From Apostichopus japonicus (taxonomy: Eukaryota > Echinodermata > Holothuroidea > Aspidochirotida > Stichopodidae), in contig NC_092568.1 in NCBI RefSeq assembly GCF_037975245.1, positions 14,099,501 to 14,163,500 of the forward strand: a stretch of 64,000 bases of DNA, read 5' to 3'. A model generated the notes under the pieces. The model ran no database searches and was not told the DNA's origin. It worked only from the letters and a program-made list of their open reading frames with translations. Below are positions 27,301-39,855 of this stretch, one piece after another. Every line of letters starts with the position of its first letter. Within the stretch, counting starts at the first letter, position 1. The position numbers and the translations under genes are program-made.

Positions 27301-30300
27301 TTCGGCACCAATCAATCGAATGTTCGACACCGATATTCGAATGTTCGGCACCCATCAATCGAACGTTCGGCACCGATTAATCGAATATGCGACACCGACC
27401 ACACAAATGTGCAACACCGATCAATCGAATGTGCGACACCCATCAATCGAATGTTCGGCACCCATCAATCGAATGTTCGACACCCATCAATCGAATGTTC
27501 GACACCGATCAATCGAATGATACCCATCAATCGAATGTTCGATACAGATCATTCGAATGTTCGGCACCAATCTATCGAATGTTCGACACCGATTATTCGA
27601 ATGTGCGACACCGATCAATAGGATGTGCGACAACAATCAATCGAATGTGCGACACCGATCAATCGAATGTGCGACACCCATCAATCGAATGTTCGACACC
27701 GATCATTCGAATGTTCGGCACCAATCAATCGAATGTTCGACACCGATTATTCGAATGTTCGGCACCAATCAATCGAATGTTCGACACCGATCAATCGAAT
27801 GATACCCATCAATCGAATGTTCGACACAGATCATTCGAATGTTCGGCACCAATCAATCGAATGTTCGACACCGATTATTCGAATGTGCGACACCGATCAA
27901 TAGGATGTGCGACAACAATCAGTCGAATGTGCGACACCGATCAATCGAATGTGCGACACCCATCAATCGAATGTTCGACACCGATCAATCGAATGTGCGA
28001 CACCGATCAATCGGATGTGCGACACCGATCAATCGAATGTTCGACACCGATCAATCGAATGATACCCATCAATCGAATGTTCGACACAGATCATTCGAAT
28101 GTTCGGCACCAATCAATCAAATGATCGACACCGATCATTCGAATGTTCGGCACCAATCAATCGAATGTTCGACACCGATTATTCGAATGTTCGGCACCAA
28201 TCAATCGAATGTTCGACACCGATCAATCGAATGATACCCATCAATCGAATGTTCGACACAGATCATTCGAATGTTCGGCACCAATCAATCGAATGTTCGA
28301 CACCGATTATTCGAATGTGCGACACCGATCAATAGGATGTGCGACAACAATCAGTCGAATGTGCGACACCGATCAATCGAATGTGCGACACCCATCAATC
28401 GAATGTTCGACATCGATCATTCGAATGTTCGGCACCAATCAATCGAATGTTCGACACCGATTAATCGAATGTTCGGCACCCATCAATCGAATGTTCGACA
28501 CCGATCAATCGAATGTGCGACACCGATCAATCGGATGTGCGACACCGATCAATCGAATGTTCGACACCGATCAATCGAATGACACCCATCAATCGAATGT
28601 TCGACACAGATCATTCGAATGTTCGGCACCAATCAATCGAATGTTCGACACCGATTATTCGAATGTTTGGCACCAATCAATCGAATGTTCGACACCGATT
28701 ATTCGTATGTGCGACACCGATCAATAGAATGTGCGACAACAATCAATCGAATGTTCGGCACCTATCAATCGAATGTGCGAAATCGATCAATCGAATGTGC
28801 GACACCGATCAATCGAATGTTCGACACCGATCAATCGAATGTGCGACACCGGTCAATGGAATGTGCGACACCCAACAGTCGAATGTGCGAAACCCATCAA
28901 TCGAATGTTCGACACCGATCAATCGAATGTGCGACACCCATCAATCGAATGTTCGACACCGATCATTCGAATGTTCGGCACCCATCAATCGAATGTTCGA
29001 CACCGATTATTCGAATGTTCGTCACCAATCAATCGAATGTTCGACACCGATCAATCGAATGACACCCATCAATCGAATGTTCGACACAGATCATTCGAAT
29101 GTTCGGCACCAATCAATCAAATGTTCGACACCGATATTCGAATGTTCGGCACCCATCAATCGAACGTTCGGCACCGATTAATCGAATATGCGACACCGAC
29201 CAAACAAATGTGCAATACCGATCAATCGAATGTGCGACACCCATCAATCGAATGTTCGGCATCCATCAATCGAATGTTCGACACCCATCAATCGAATGTT
29301 CGACACCGATCAATCGAATGATACCCATCAATCGAATGTTCGACACAGATCATTCGAATGTTCGGCACCAATCAATCGAATGTTCGACACCGATTATTCG
29401 AATGTGCGACACCGATCAATCGAATGTGCGACACCCATCAATCGAATGTTCGACACCGATCATTCGAATGTTCGGCACCAATCAATCGAATGTTCGACAC
29501 CCATCAATCGAATGTTCGGCACCGATTAATCGAATATGCGACACCGACCAAACGAATGTGCAATTCCGATCAATCGAATGTTCGACACCGATCAATCGAA
29601 TGTGCGACACCCATCAATCGAATGTTCGACACCGATCATTCGAATGTTCGACACCGATCAATCGAATGTGCAGTACCGATCAATCGAATGTGCGACACCC
29701 ATCAATCGAATGTTCGACACCGATCCATCGAATGTGCGACACCCATCAATCGAATGTTCGACACCAATCAATCGAATGTTCGACACCGAACAATCGAATG
29801 TGAATTACCGATCAATCGAATGTGCGACACCCATCAATCGAATGTTCGACACCGATCAGTGGAATGATACCCATCAATCGAATGTTCGACACAGATCATT
29901 CGAATGTTCGACACCAATCAATCGAATGTTCGACACCGATTATTCGAATGTTTGGCACCAATCAATCGAATGTTCGACACCGATTATTCGTATGTGCGAC
30001 ACCGATCAATAGAATGTGCGACAACAATCAATCGAATGTTCGGCACCTATCAATCGAATGTGCGAAATCGATCAATCGAATGTGCGACACCGATCAATCG
30101 AATGTTCGACACCCATCAATCGAATGTTCGACACCGATCATTCGAATGTTCGGCACCCATCAATCGAATGTTCGACACCGATTATTCGAATGTTCGTCAC
30201 CAATCAATCGAATGTTCGACACCGATCAATCGAATGATACCGATCAATCGAATGTGCGATACCGATCAATCGGAAGTGCGACACCCATCAATCGAATGTT

Positions 30301-30360
30301 CGGCACCGATTAATCGAATATGCGACTCCGATCAATCGAATGATGTGCGACACCCATCAA

Positions 30361-31500
30361 TCGAATGTTCGACACAGATCATTCGAATGTTCGGCACCCA
30401 TCGATCGAATGTTTGACACCCATTATTCGAATGTTCGGCACCCATTAATCGAATGTTCGACACCGATCAATCGAATGTTCGACACCGATTATTCGAATGT
30501 TCGGCACCAATCAATCGAATGTTCGACACCGATTAATCGAATGTTCGGCACCCATCAATCGAATGTTCGACACCGATCAATCGAATGTTCGACACCAATC
30601 AATCGAATGTGCGACACCGATCAATCGGATGTGCGACACCGATCAATCGAATGTTCGACACCGATCAATCGAATGACACCCATCAATCGAATGTTCGACA
30701 CAGATCATTCGAATGTTCGGCACCAATCAATCAAATGTTCGACACCGATATTCGAATGTTCGGCCCCCATCAATCGAACGTTCGGCACCGATTAATCGAA
30801 TATGCGACACCGACCAAACAAATGTGCAATACCGATCAATCGAATGTGCGACACCCATCAATCGAATGTTCGGCATCCATCAATCGAATGTTCGACACCC
30901 ATCAATCGAATGTTCGACACCGATCAATCGAATGATACCCATCAATCGAATGTTCGACACAGATCATTCGAATGTTCGGCACCAATCAATCGAATGTTCG
31001 ACACCGATTATTCGAATGTGCGACACCGATCAATAGGATGTGCGACAACAATCAGTCGAATGTGCGACACCGATCAATCGAATGTGCGACACCCATCAAT
31101 CGAATGTTCGTCACCGATCATTCGAATGTTCGGCACCAATCAATCGAATGTTCGACACCGATTATTCGAATGTTCGGCACCAATCAATCGAATGTTCGAC
31201 ACCGATTAATCGAATGTTCGGCACCCATCAATCGAATGTTCGACACCGATCAATCGAATGTGCGACACCGATCAATCGGATGTGCGACACCGATCAATCG
31301 AATGTTCGACACCGATCAATCGAATGACACCCATCAATCGAATGTTCGACACAGATCATTCGAATGTTCGGAACCAATCAATCAAATGTTCGACACCGAT
31401 CATTCGAATGTTCGGCACCCATCAATCGAATGTTCGGCACCGATTAATCGAATATGCGACACCGACCAAACGAATGTGCAATTCCGATCAATCGAATGTT
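30361..31500 (+). repeat. Recurring 1.1-kb cassette, first member
   Basis: This stretch recurs at 34,596-35,735 (offset 4,235 bp), and its first part recurs at about 36,300-36,800 (a further 1,704 bp). Anchors are GTTTGACACC at 30,411 and 34,646, the 21-bp monomer containing GATATTCG at about 30,747, 34,981 and 36,686, and the cassette GACCAAACAAATG at 30,802, 35,037 and 36,741. A private difference is CGGCCCCCATC near 30,763 against CGGCACCCATC elsewhere. The same 21-bp landmark marks related sequence near 57,597 and 62,462. Confidence 0.82.
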
Positions 31501-34500
31501 CTACACCGATCAATCGAATGTGCGACACCGATCAATCGGATGTGCGACACCCATCAATCGAATGTTCGACACCAATCAATCGAATGTTCGACACCGATCA
31601 ATCGAATGTGCAGTACCGATCAATCGAATGTGCGACACCCATCAATCGAATGTTCGACACCGATCAATTGAATGTGCGACACCCATCAATCGAATGTTCG
31701 ACACCAATCAATCGAATGTTCGACACCGATCAATCGAATGTGCAGTACCGATCAATCGAATGTGCGACACCCATCAATCGAACATTCGGCACCGATCAAT
31801 CGAATGATCGACACCAATCAATCGAATGTTCGAAACCGATCAATCGAATGATACCCATCAATCGAATGTTCGACACAGATCATTCGAATGTTCGGCACCC
31901 ATCCATCGAATGTTAGACACAGATCATTCGAATGTTCGGCATCTATCAATCGAATGTTGGACACCGATCATTCAAATGTTCGACACCCATCAATCGAATG
32001 TGCGACATCGATCAATCGAATATGCGACACCGACCAAACGAATGTGCAATACCGATCAATCGAATTTGCGGCACCGATTAATCGAATGTGCGACACCGAT
32101 CAATCGGATGTGCGACACCCATCGAATAATCGACAACGATCATTCGAATGTTCGGCACCTATCAATCGAATGTGAGGCACCGATCTTTCGAATGATCGGC
32201 ACCAATCAATCGAATGTTCGACAGCAATCAATCGAATGTTCGGCACCCATAAATCGAATGTGCGGCACCGATCAATCGAATGTGCGACACCGATCAATCG
32301 AATGTGCGACACCCATCAATCGAATGTTCGACACCGATCAATCGAATGTGCGACACCCATCAATCGAATGTTCGACACCCATGAATCGAATGTTCGACAC
32401 CGATCAATCGAATGTGCAGTACCGATCAATCGAATGTGCGACACCCATCAATCGAATGTTCGAAACCGATTATTCGAATGATACCTTCAATCGAATGTTC
32501 GACACAGATCATTCGAATGTTCGGCACCCATCAATCGAATGTTCGACACCTATCAATCGAATGTGCGACACCGATCAATCGGATGTGCGACACCGATCAA
32601 TCGAATGTGCAGTACCGATCAATCGAATGTGCGACACCCATCAATCGAATGTTCGAAACCGATCAATCGAATGATACCTTCAATCGAATGTTCGACACAG
32701 ATCATTCGAATGTTCGGCACCCATCAATCGAATGTTCGACACCTATCAATCGAATGTGCGACACCGATCAATCGGATGTGCGACACCGATCAATCGAATG
32801 TTCGACACCGATCAATCGAATGTTCGACACCCATCAATCGAATGTTCGACACAGATCATTCGAATGTTCGGCACCAATCAATCCAATGTTCGACACCGAT
32901 CATTCGAATGTTCGGCACCCATCCATCGAATGTTCGGCACCGATTAATCGAATATGCGACACCGACCAAACGAATGTGCAATACCGATCAATCGAATGTT
33001 CGACACCGATCAATCGAATGTGCGACACCGATCAATCGGATGTGCGACACCCATCAATCGAATGTTCGACACCGATCATTCGAATGTTCGACACCGATCA
33101 ATCAAATGTGCAGTACCGATCAATCGAATGTGCGACACTCATCAATCGAATGTTCGACACCGATCATTCATATTTTCGGCACCAATCAATCGAATGTGCG
33201 ACATCGATCAATCGAATGTTCGACACCGATCAATCGAATGTTCGAAACCGATCAATCGAATGATACCAATCAATCAAATGTTCGACACCGATCATTCGAA
33301 TGTTCGGCACCCATCCATCGAATGTTCGGCACCGATTAATCGAATATGCGACACCGACCAAACGAATGTGCAATACCGATCAATCGAATGTTCGACACCG
33401 ATCAATCGAATGTGCGACACCGATCAATCGGATGTGCGACACCGATCAATCGAATGTTCGACACCGATCAATCGAATGTGCAGTACCGATCAATCGAATG
33501 TGCGACACTCATCAATCGAATGTTCGACAGCGATCATTCAAATTTTCGGCACCAATCAATCGAATGTGCGACATCGATCAATCGAATGTGCGACACCGAT
33601 CAATCGAATGTGCGACATCGATCAGTCGAATCTTCGGCACCAATCAATCGAATGTTCGACACCGATCAATCGAATGTTCGAAACCGATCAATCGAATGAT
33701 ACCCATCAATCGAATGTTCGACACAGATCATTCAAATGTTCGGCACCAATCAATCGAATGTGCGACATCGATAAATCGAATGTGCGACACCGATCAATCG
33801 AATGTGCGACATCGATCATTCGAATCTTCGGCACCAATCAATCGAATGATACCGATCAATCGAATGTGCGACACCGATCAATCGAATGTGCGACACCCAT
33901 CAATCGAATGTTCGGCACCGATTAATCGAATATGCGACACCGACCAAACGAATGTGCAATACTGATCAATCGAATGTTCTACACCGATCAATCGAATGTG
34001 CGACACCGATCAATCGGATGTGCGACACCCATCAATCGAATGTTCGACACCAATCAATCGAATGTTCGACACCGATCAATCGAATGTGCAGTACCGATCA
34101 ATCGAATGTGCGACACCCATCAATCGAATGTTCGACACCGATCAATCGAATGTGCGACACCCATCAATCGAGTGTTCGACACCAATCAATCGAATGTTCG
34201 ACACCGATCAATCGAATGTGCAGTACCGATCAATCGAATGTGCGACACCCATCAATCGAATGTCCGGCACCCATCAATCAAATGATCGACACCAATCAAT
34301 CGAATGTTCGAAACCGATCAATCGAATGATACCCATCAATCGAATGTTCGACACAGATCATTCGAATGTTCGGCACCCATCGATCGAATGTTCGACACCG
34401 ATTATTCGAATGTTCGGCACCAATCAATCGAATGTGCGACACCGATCAATCGGATGTGCAACACCGATCAATCGAATGTTCGACACCGATCAATCGAATG

Positions 34501-34595
34501 ACAACCATCAATCGAATGTTCGACACAGATCATTCGAATGTTCGGCACCTATCAATCGAATGTTCGACACCGATCAATCAAATGATACCCATCAA

Positions 34596-35735
34596 TCGAA
34601 TGTTCGACACAGATCATTCGAATGTTCGGCACCCATCGATCGAATGTTTGACACCGATTATTCGAATGTTCGGCACCCATTAATCGAATGTTCGACACCG
34701 ATCAATCGAATGTTCGACACCGATTATTCGAATGTTCGGCACCAATCAATCGAATGTTCGACACCGATTAATCGAATGTTCGGCACCCATCAATCGAATG
34801 TTCGACACCGATCAATCGAATGTTCGATACCAATCAATCGAATGTGCGACACCGATCAATCGGATGTGCGACACCGATCAATCGAATGTTCGACACCGAT
34901 CAATCGAATGACACCCATCAATCGAATGTTCGACACAGATCATTCGAATGTTCGGCACCAATCAATCAAATGTTCGACACCGATATTCGAATGTTCGGCA
35001 CCCATCAATCGAACGTTCGCCACCGATTAATCGAATATGCGACACCGACCAAACAAATGTGCAATACCGATCAATCGAATGTGCGACACCGATCAATCGA
35101 ATGTTCGGTATCCATCAATAGAATGTTCGACACCCATCAATCGAATGTTCGACACCGATCAATCGAATGATACCCATCAATCGAATGTTCGACACAGATC
35201 ATTCGAATGTTTGGCACCAATCAATCGACTGTTCGACACCGATTATTCGAATGTGCGACACCGATCAATAGGATGTGCGACAACAATCAATCGAATGTGC
35301 GACACCGATCAATCGAATGTACGACACCCATCAATCGAGTGTTCGACACCGATCATTCGAATGTTCGGCACCAATCAATCGAATGTTCGACACCGATTAT
35401 TCGAATGTTCGGCACCAATCAATCGAATGTTCGACACCGATTAATCGAATGTTCGGCACCCATCAATCGAATGTTCGACACCGATCAATCGAATGTGCGA
35501 CACCGATCAATCGGATGTGCGACACCGATCAATCGAATGTTCGACACCGATCAATCGAATGACACCCATCAATCGAATGTTCGACACAGATCATTCGAAT
35601 GTTCGGCACCAATCAATCAAATGTTCGACACCGATCATTCGAATGTTCGGCACCCATCAATCGAATGTTCGGCACCGATTAATCGAATATGCGACACCGA
35701 CCAAACGAATGTGCAATTCCGATCAATCGAATGTT
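34596..35735 (+). repeat. Recurring 1.1-kb cassette, second member
   Basis: Partner of 30,361-31,500. It carries its own changes, including GTTCGCCACC near 35,020, GGTATCC near 35,107, ATCAATAGAATG near 35,117 and CGACTGTTCG near 35,227. It is thus more altered than the first member, and is followed after about 560 bp by a third, shorter member. Confidence 0.8.
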
Positions 35736-37695
35736 CGACACCGATCAATCGAATGTTTGGCACCAATCAATCGAATGTTCGACACCGATTATTCGAATGT
35801 GCGACACCGATCAATAGGATGTGCGACAACAATCAATCGAATGTTCGGCACCTATCAATCGAATGTGCGAAATCGATCAATCGAATGTGCGACACCGATC
35901 AATCGAATGTTCGACACCGATCAATCGAATGTGCGACACCGGTCAATGGAATGTGCGACACCCAACAGTCGAATGTGCGAAACCCATCAATCGAATGTTC
36001 GACACCGATCAATCGAATGTCCGACACCCATCAATCGAATGTTCGACACCGATCAATCGAATGTTCGTCAATAATCAATCGAATGTTCGACACCGATCAA
36101 TCGAATGATACCGATCAATCGAATGTGCGACACCGATCAATCGGATGTGCGACACCCATCAATCGAATGTTCGGCACCGATTAATCGAATATGCGACACC
36201 GACCAAACGATTGTGCAATACCGATCAATCGAATGTTCTACACCGATCAATCGAATGTGCGACACCGATCAATCGCATGATATGCGACACCAATCAATCG
36301 AATGTTCGACACAGATCATTCGAATGTTCGGCACCCATCGATCGAATGTTCGACACCGATTATTCGAATGTTCGGCACCCATTAATCGAATGTTCGACAC
36401 CGATCAATCGAATGTTCGACACCGATTATTCGAATGTTCGGCACCAATCAATCGAATGTTCGACACCGATTAATCGAATGTTCGGCACCCATCAATCGAA
36501 TGTTCGACACCGATCAATCAAATGTTCGACACCAATCAATCGAATGTGCGACACCGATCAATCGGATGTGCGACACCGATCAATCGAATGTTCGACACCG
36601 ATCAATCGAATCACACCTATCAATCGAATGTTCGACACAGATCATTCGAATGTTCGGCACCAATCAATCAAATGTTCGACACCGATATTCGAATGTTCGG
36701 CACCCATCAATCGAACGTTCGGCACCGATTAATCGAATATGCGACACCGACCAAACAAATGTGCAATACCGATCAATCGAATGTGCGACACCCATCAATC
36801 GAATGTTCGACACCGATCAATCGAATGATACCCATCAATCGAATGTTCGACACAGATCATTCGAATGTTCGGCACCAATCAATCGAATGTTCGACACCGA
36901 TTATTCGAATGTGCGACACCGATCAATAGGATGTGCGACAACAATCAGTCGAATGTGCAATTCCGATCAATCGAATGTTCGACACCGATCAATTGAATGT
37001 TCGACACCCATCAATCGAATGTTCGACACCGATCATTCGAATGTTCGACACCGATCAATCGAATGTGCAGTACCGATCAATCGAATGTGCGACACCCATC
37101 AATCGAATGTTCGACACCGATCCATCGAATGTGCGACACCCATCAATCGAATGTTCGACACCAATCAATCGAATGTTCGACATAGAACAATCGAATGTGC
37201 AGTACCGATCAATCGAATGTGCGACACCCATCAATCGAATGTTCGGCACCGATCAATCGAATGATACCCATCAATCGAATGTTCGACACAGATCATTCGA
37301 ATGTTCGGCACCAATCAATCGAATGTTCGACACCGATTATTCGAATGTGCGACACCCATCAATAGGATGTGCGACAACAATCAATCGAATGTTCGGCACC
37401 TATCAATCGAATGTTCGGCACCCATCAATCGAATGTTCGACAGCAATCAATCGAATGTTCGGCACCCATCAATCGAATGTGCGGCACCGATCAATCGAAT
37501 GTTCGACACCGATCAATCGAATGTGCAGTACCGATCAATCGAATGTGCGACACCCATCAAAATGAATGTTCGGCACCCATCAATCGAATGATCGACACCA
37601 ATCAATCGAATGTTCGAAACCGATCAATCGAATGATACCCATCAATCGAATGTTCGACACAGATCATTCGAATGTTCGGCACCCATCGATCGAAT

Positions 37696-37710
37696 GTTCG
37701 ACATGTTCGG
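37696..37710 (+). other. Truncated 9-bp monomer remnant
   Basis: GTTCGACATGTTCGG here equals two monomers fused after loss of 13 bp, when compared with the same cassette at 59,158-59,188, which reads GTTCGACACCGATTATTCG and then AATGTTCGG. The next monomer has GGCGCC, another change I saw nowhere else. It is one of the few length changes not made of whole monomers. Confidence 0.8.
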
Positions 37711-37810
37711 CGCCAATCAATCGAATGTTCGACACCGATCAATCGAATGTGCGACACCGATCAATCGGATGTGCGACACCGATCAATCGAATGTTCGACA
37801 CCGATCAATC

Positions 37811-39855
37811 GAATGACACCCATCAATCGAATGTTCGACACAGATCATTCGAATGTTCGGCACCTATCAATCGAATGTTCGACACCGATCAATCGAATGA
37901 TACCCATCAATCGAATGTTCGATACAGATCATTCGAATGTTCGGCACCCATCGATCGAATGTTCGACACCGATTATTCGAATGTTCGGCACCCATTAATC
38001 GAATGTTCGACACCGATCAATCGAATATGCGACACCGACCAAACAAATGTGCAATACCGATCAATCGAATGTGCGACACCCATCAATCGAATGTTCGGCA
38101 CCCATCAATCGAATGTTCGACACCCATCAATCGAATGTTCGACATCGATCAATCGAATGATACCCATCAATCGAATGTTCGACACAGATCATTCGAATGT
38201 TCGGCACCGATCAATCGAATGTTCGACACCGATTATTCGAATGTGCGACACCGATCAAAAGGATGTGCAACAACAATCAATCGAATGTGCGACACCGATC
38301 AATCGAATGTGCGACACACATCAATCGAATGTTCGACACCGATCATTCGAATGTTCGGCAACAATCAATCGAATGTTCGACACCGATTATTCGAATGTTC
38401 GGCACCAATCAATCGAATGTTCGACACGGATTAATCGAATGTTCGGAACCCATCAATCGAATGTTCGACACCGATCAATCGAATGTGCGACACCGATCAA
38501 TCGAATGTGCGACACCGATCAATCGAATGTTCGACACAGATCATTCGAATGTTCGGCACCAATCAATCGAATGTTCGACACCGATCATTCGAATGTTCGG
38601 CACCAATCAATCGAATGTTCGGCACCGATTAATCGAATATGCGACACCGACCAAACGAATGTCCAATACTGATCAATCGAATGTTCGACGCCGATCAATG
38701 GAATGTGCGACACCCATCAATCGAATGTTCGACACCGATCATTCGAATGTGCGACACCGATCAATCGAATGTGCAGTACCGATCAATCGAATGTGCGACA
38801 CCCATCAATCGAATGTTCGACACCAATCAATCGAATGTTCGACACCGAACAATCGAATGTGCAGTACCGATCAATCGAATGTTCGACACCCATCAATCGA
38901 ATGTTCGGCACCGATCTATCAAATGATACCCATCAATCGAATGTTCGACACAGATCATTCGAATGACACCCATCAATCGAATGTTCGACACAGATCATTC
39001 GAATGTTCGGCACCTATCAATCGAATGTTCGACACCGATCAATCGAATGATACCCATCAATCGAATGTTCGATACAGATCATTCGAATGTTCGGCACCCA
39101 TCGATCGAATGTTCGACACCGATTATTCGAATGTTCGGCACCCATTAATCGAATGTTCGACACCGATCAATCGAATATGCGACACCGACCAAACAAATGT
39201 GCAATACCGATCAATCGAATGTGCGACACCCATCAATCGAATGTTCGGCACCCATCAATCGAATGTTCGACACCCATCAATCGAATGTTCGACATCGATC
39301 AATCGAATGATACCCATCAATCGAATGTTCGACACAGATCATTCGAATGTTCGGCACCGATCAATCGAATGTTCGACACCGATTATTCGAATGTGCGACA
39401 CCGATCAAAAGGATGTGCGACAACAATCAATCGAATGTGCGACACCGATCAATCGAATGTGCGACACACATCAATCGAATGTTCGACACCGATCATTCGA
39501 ATGTTCGGCAACAATCAATCGAATGTTCGACACCGATTATTCGAATGTTCGGCACCAATCAATCGAATGTTCGACACGGATTAATCGAATGTTCGGAACC
39601 CATCAATCGAATGTTCGACACCGATCAATCGAATGTGCGACACCGATCAATCGAATGTGCGACACCGATCAATCGAATGTTCGACACAGATCATTCGAAT
39701 GTTCGGCACCAATCAATCGAATGTTCGACACCGATCATTCGAATGTTCGGCACCAATCAATCGAATGTTCGGCACCGATTAATCGAATATGCGACACCGA
39801 CCAAACGAATGTGCAATACTGATCAATCGAATGTTCGACGCCGATCAATGGAATG
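37811..39855 (+). repeat. 1,150-bp-offset tandem duplication
   Basis: About 37,811-38,705 is repeated at 38,961-39,855. Anchors are GAATGACACCC at 37,811 and 38,961, the GACCAAACAAATG cassette at 38,030 and 39,180, GATCAAAAGGATG near 38,255 and 39,405, and ACACGGATTAATCG near 38,425 and 39,575. Small differences are GTGCAACAACAATC at 38,267 against GTGCGACAACAATC at 39,417, and GTCCAATACTG at 38,661 against GTGCAATACTG at 39,811. About 255 bp of unrelated order (38,706-38,960) separates the copies. Confidence 0.85.

Larger units (their letters stand above)
15236..29493 (+). repeat. Large higher-order repeat, copy B (14.3 kb)
   Basis: Tandem partner of 630-15,235. It reproduces the order of variant monomers in that copy, including the short 17- and 18-bp members, the GACCAAACG cassettes and the internal duplications. 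Three features set it apart: absence of 370 bp at the 22,421/22,422 junction, presence of one monomer near 26,430 that copy A lacks, and a foreign-looking patch at 24,259-24,301. It ends at about 29,493, where the sequence departs from the copy A/copy B junction context (GCACCGATTAATCG instead of ACACAGATCATTCG after the shared bases). Confidence 0.92.
29494..37810 (+). repeat. Mosaic satellite segment
   Basis: Beyond copy B the array loses simple large-scale periodicity and reuses cassettes. About 29,520-29,815 matches the window start. About 29,906-30,105 matches 28,621-28,820 at offset 1,285, sharing the rare TTATTCGTATG variant. About 35,750-36,000 again resembles the tail of the 14.6-kb unit (GTGCGAAATCG, ACCGGTCAATGG, CCCAACAGTCG). 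The stretch includes 25-bp-class monomers with an added ATG near 30,340 and a related irregular member near 36,277. No non-satellite sequence is present. Confidence 0.8.

Noticed and set aside
32100-32312. Minus-strand open frame of 70 codons (similar short ones at 208-402, 37,055-37,249, 58,275-58,469 and 63,140-63,334)
   Set aside because: The minus strand normally has TGA every 66 bp. These open only where variants such as GAACAATCG, GATCTATCG, GATCCATCG or CATAAATCG remove that stop. No coding signal.
37540-37580. CATCAAAATGAATG as a junction with foreign DNA
   Set aside because: It is a 23-bp monomer variant that recurs near 57,038 and 61,903, with an AAAAAG relative near 59,021 and 63,886; flanks on both sides are ordinary monomers.
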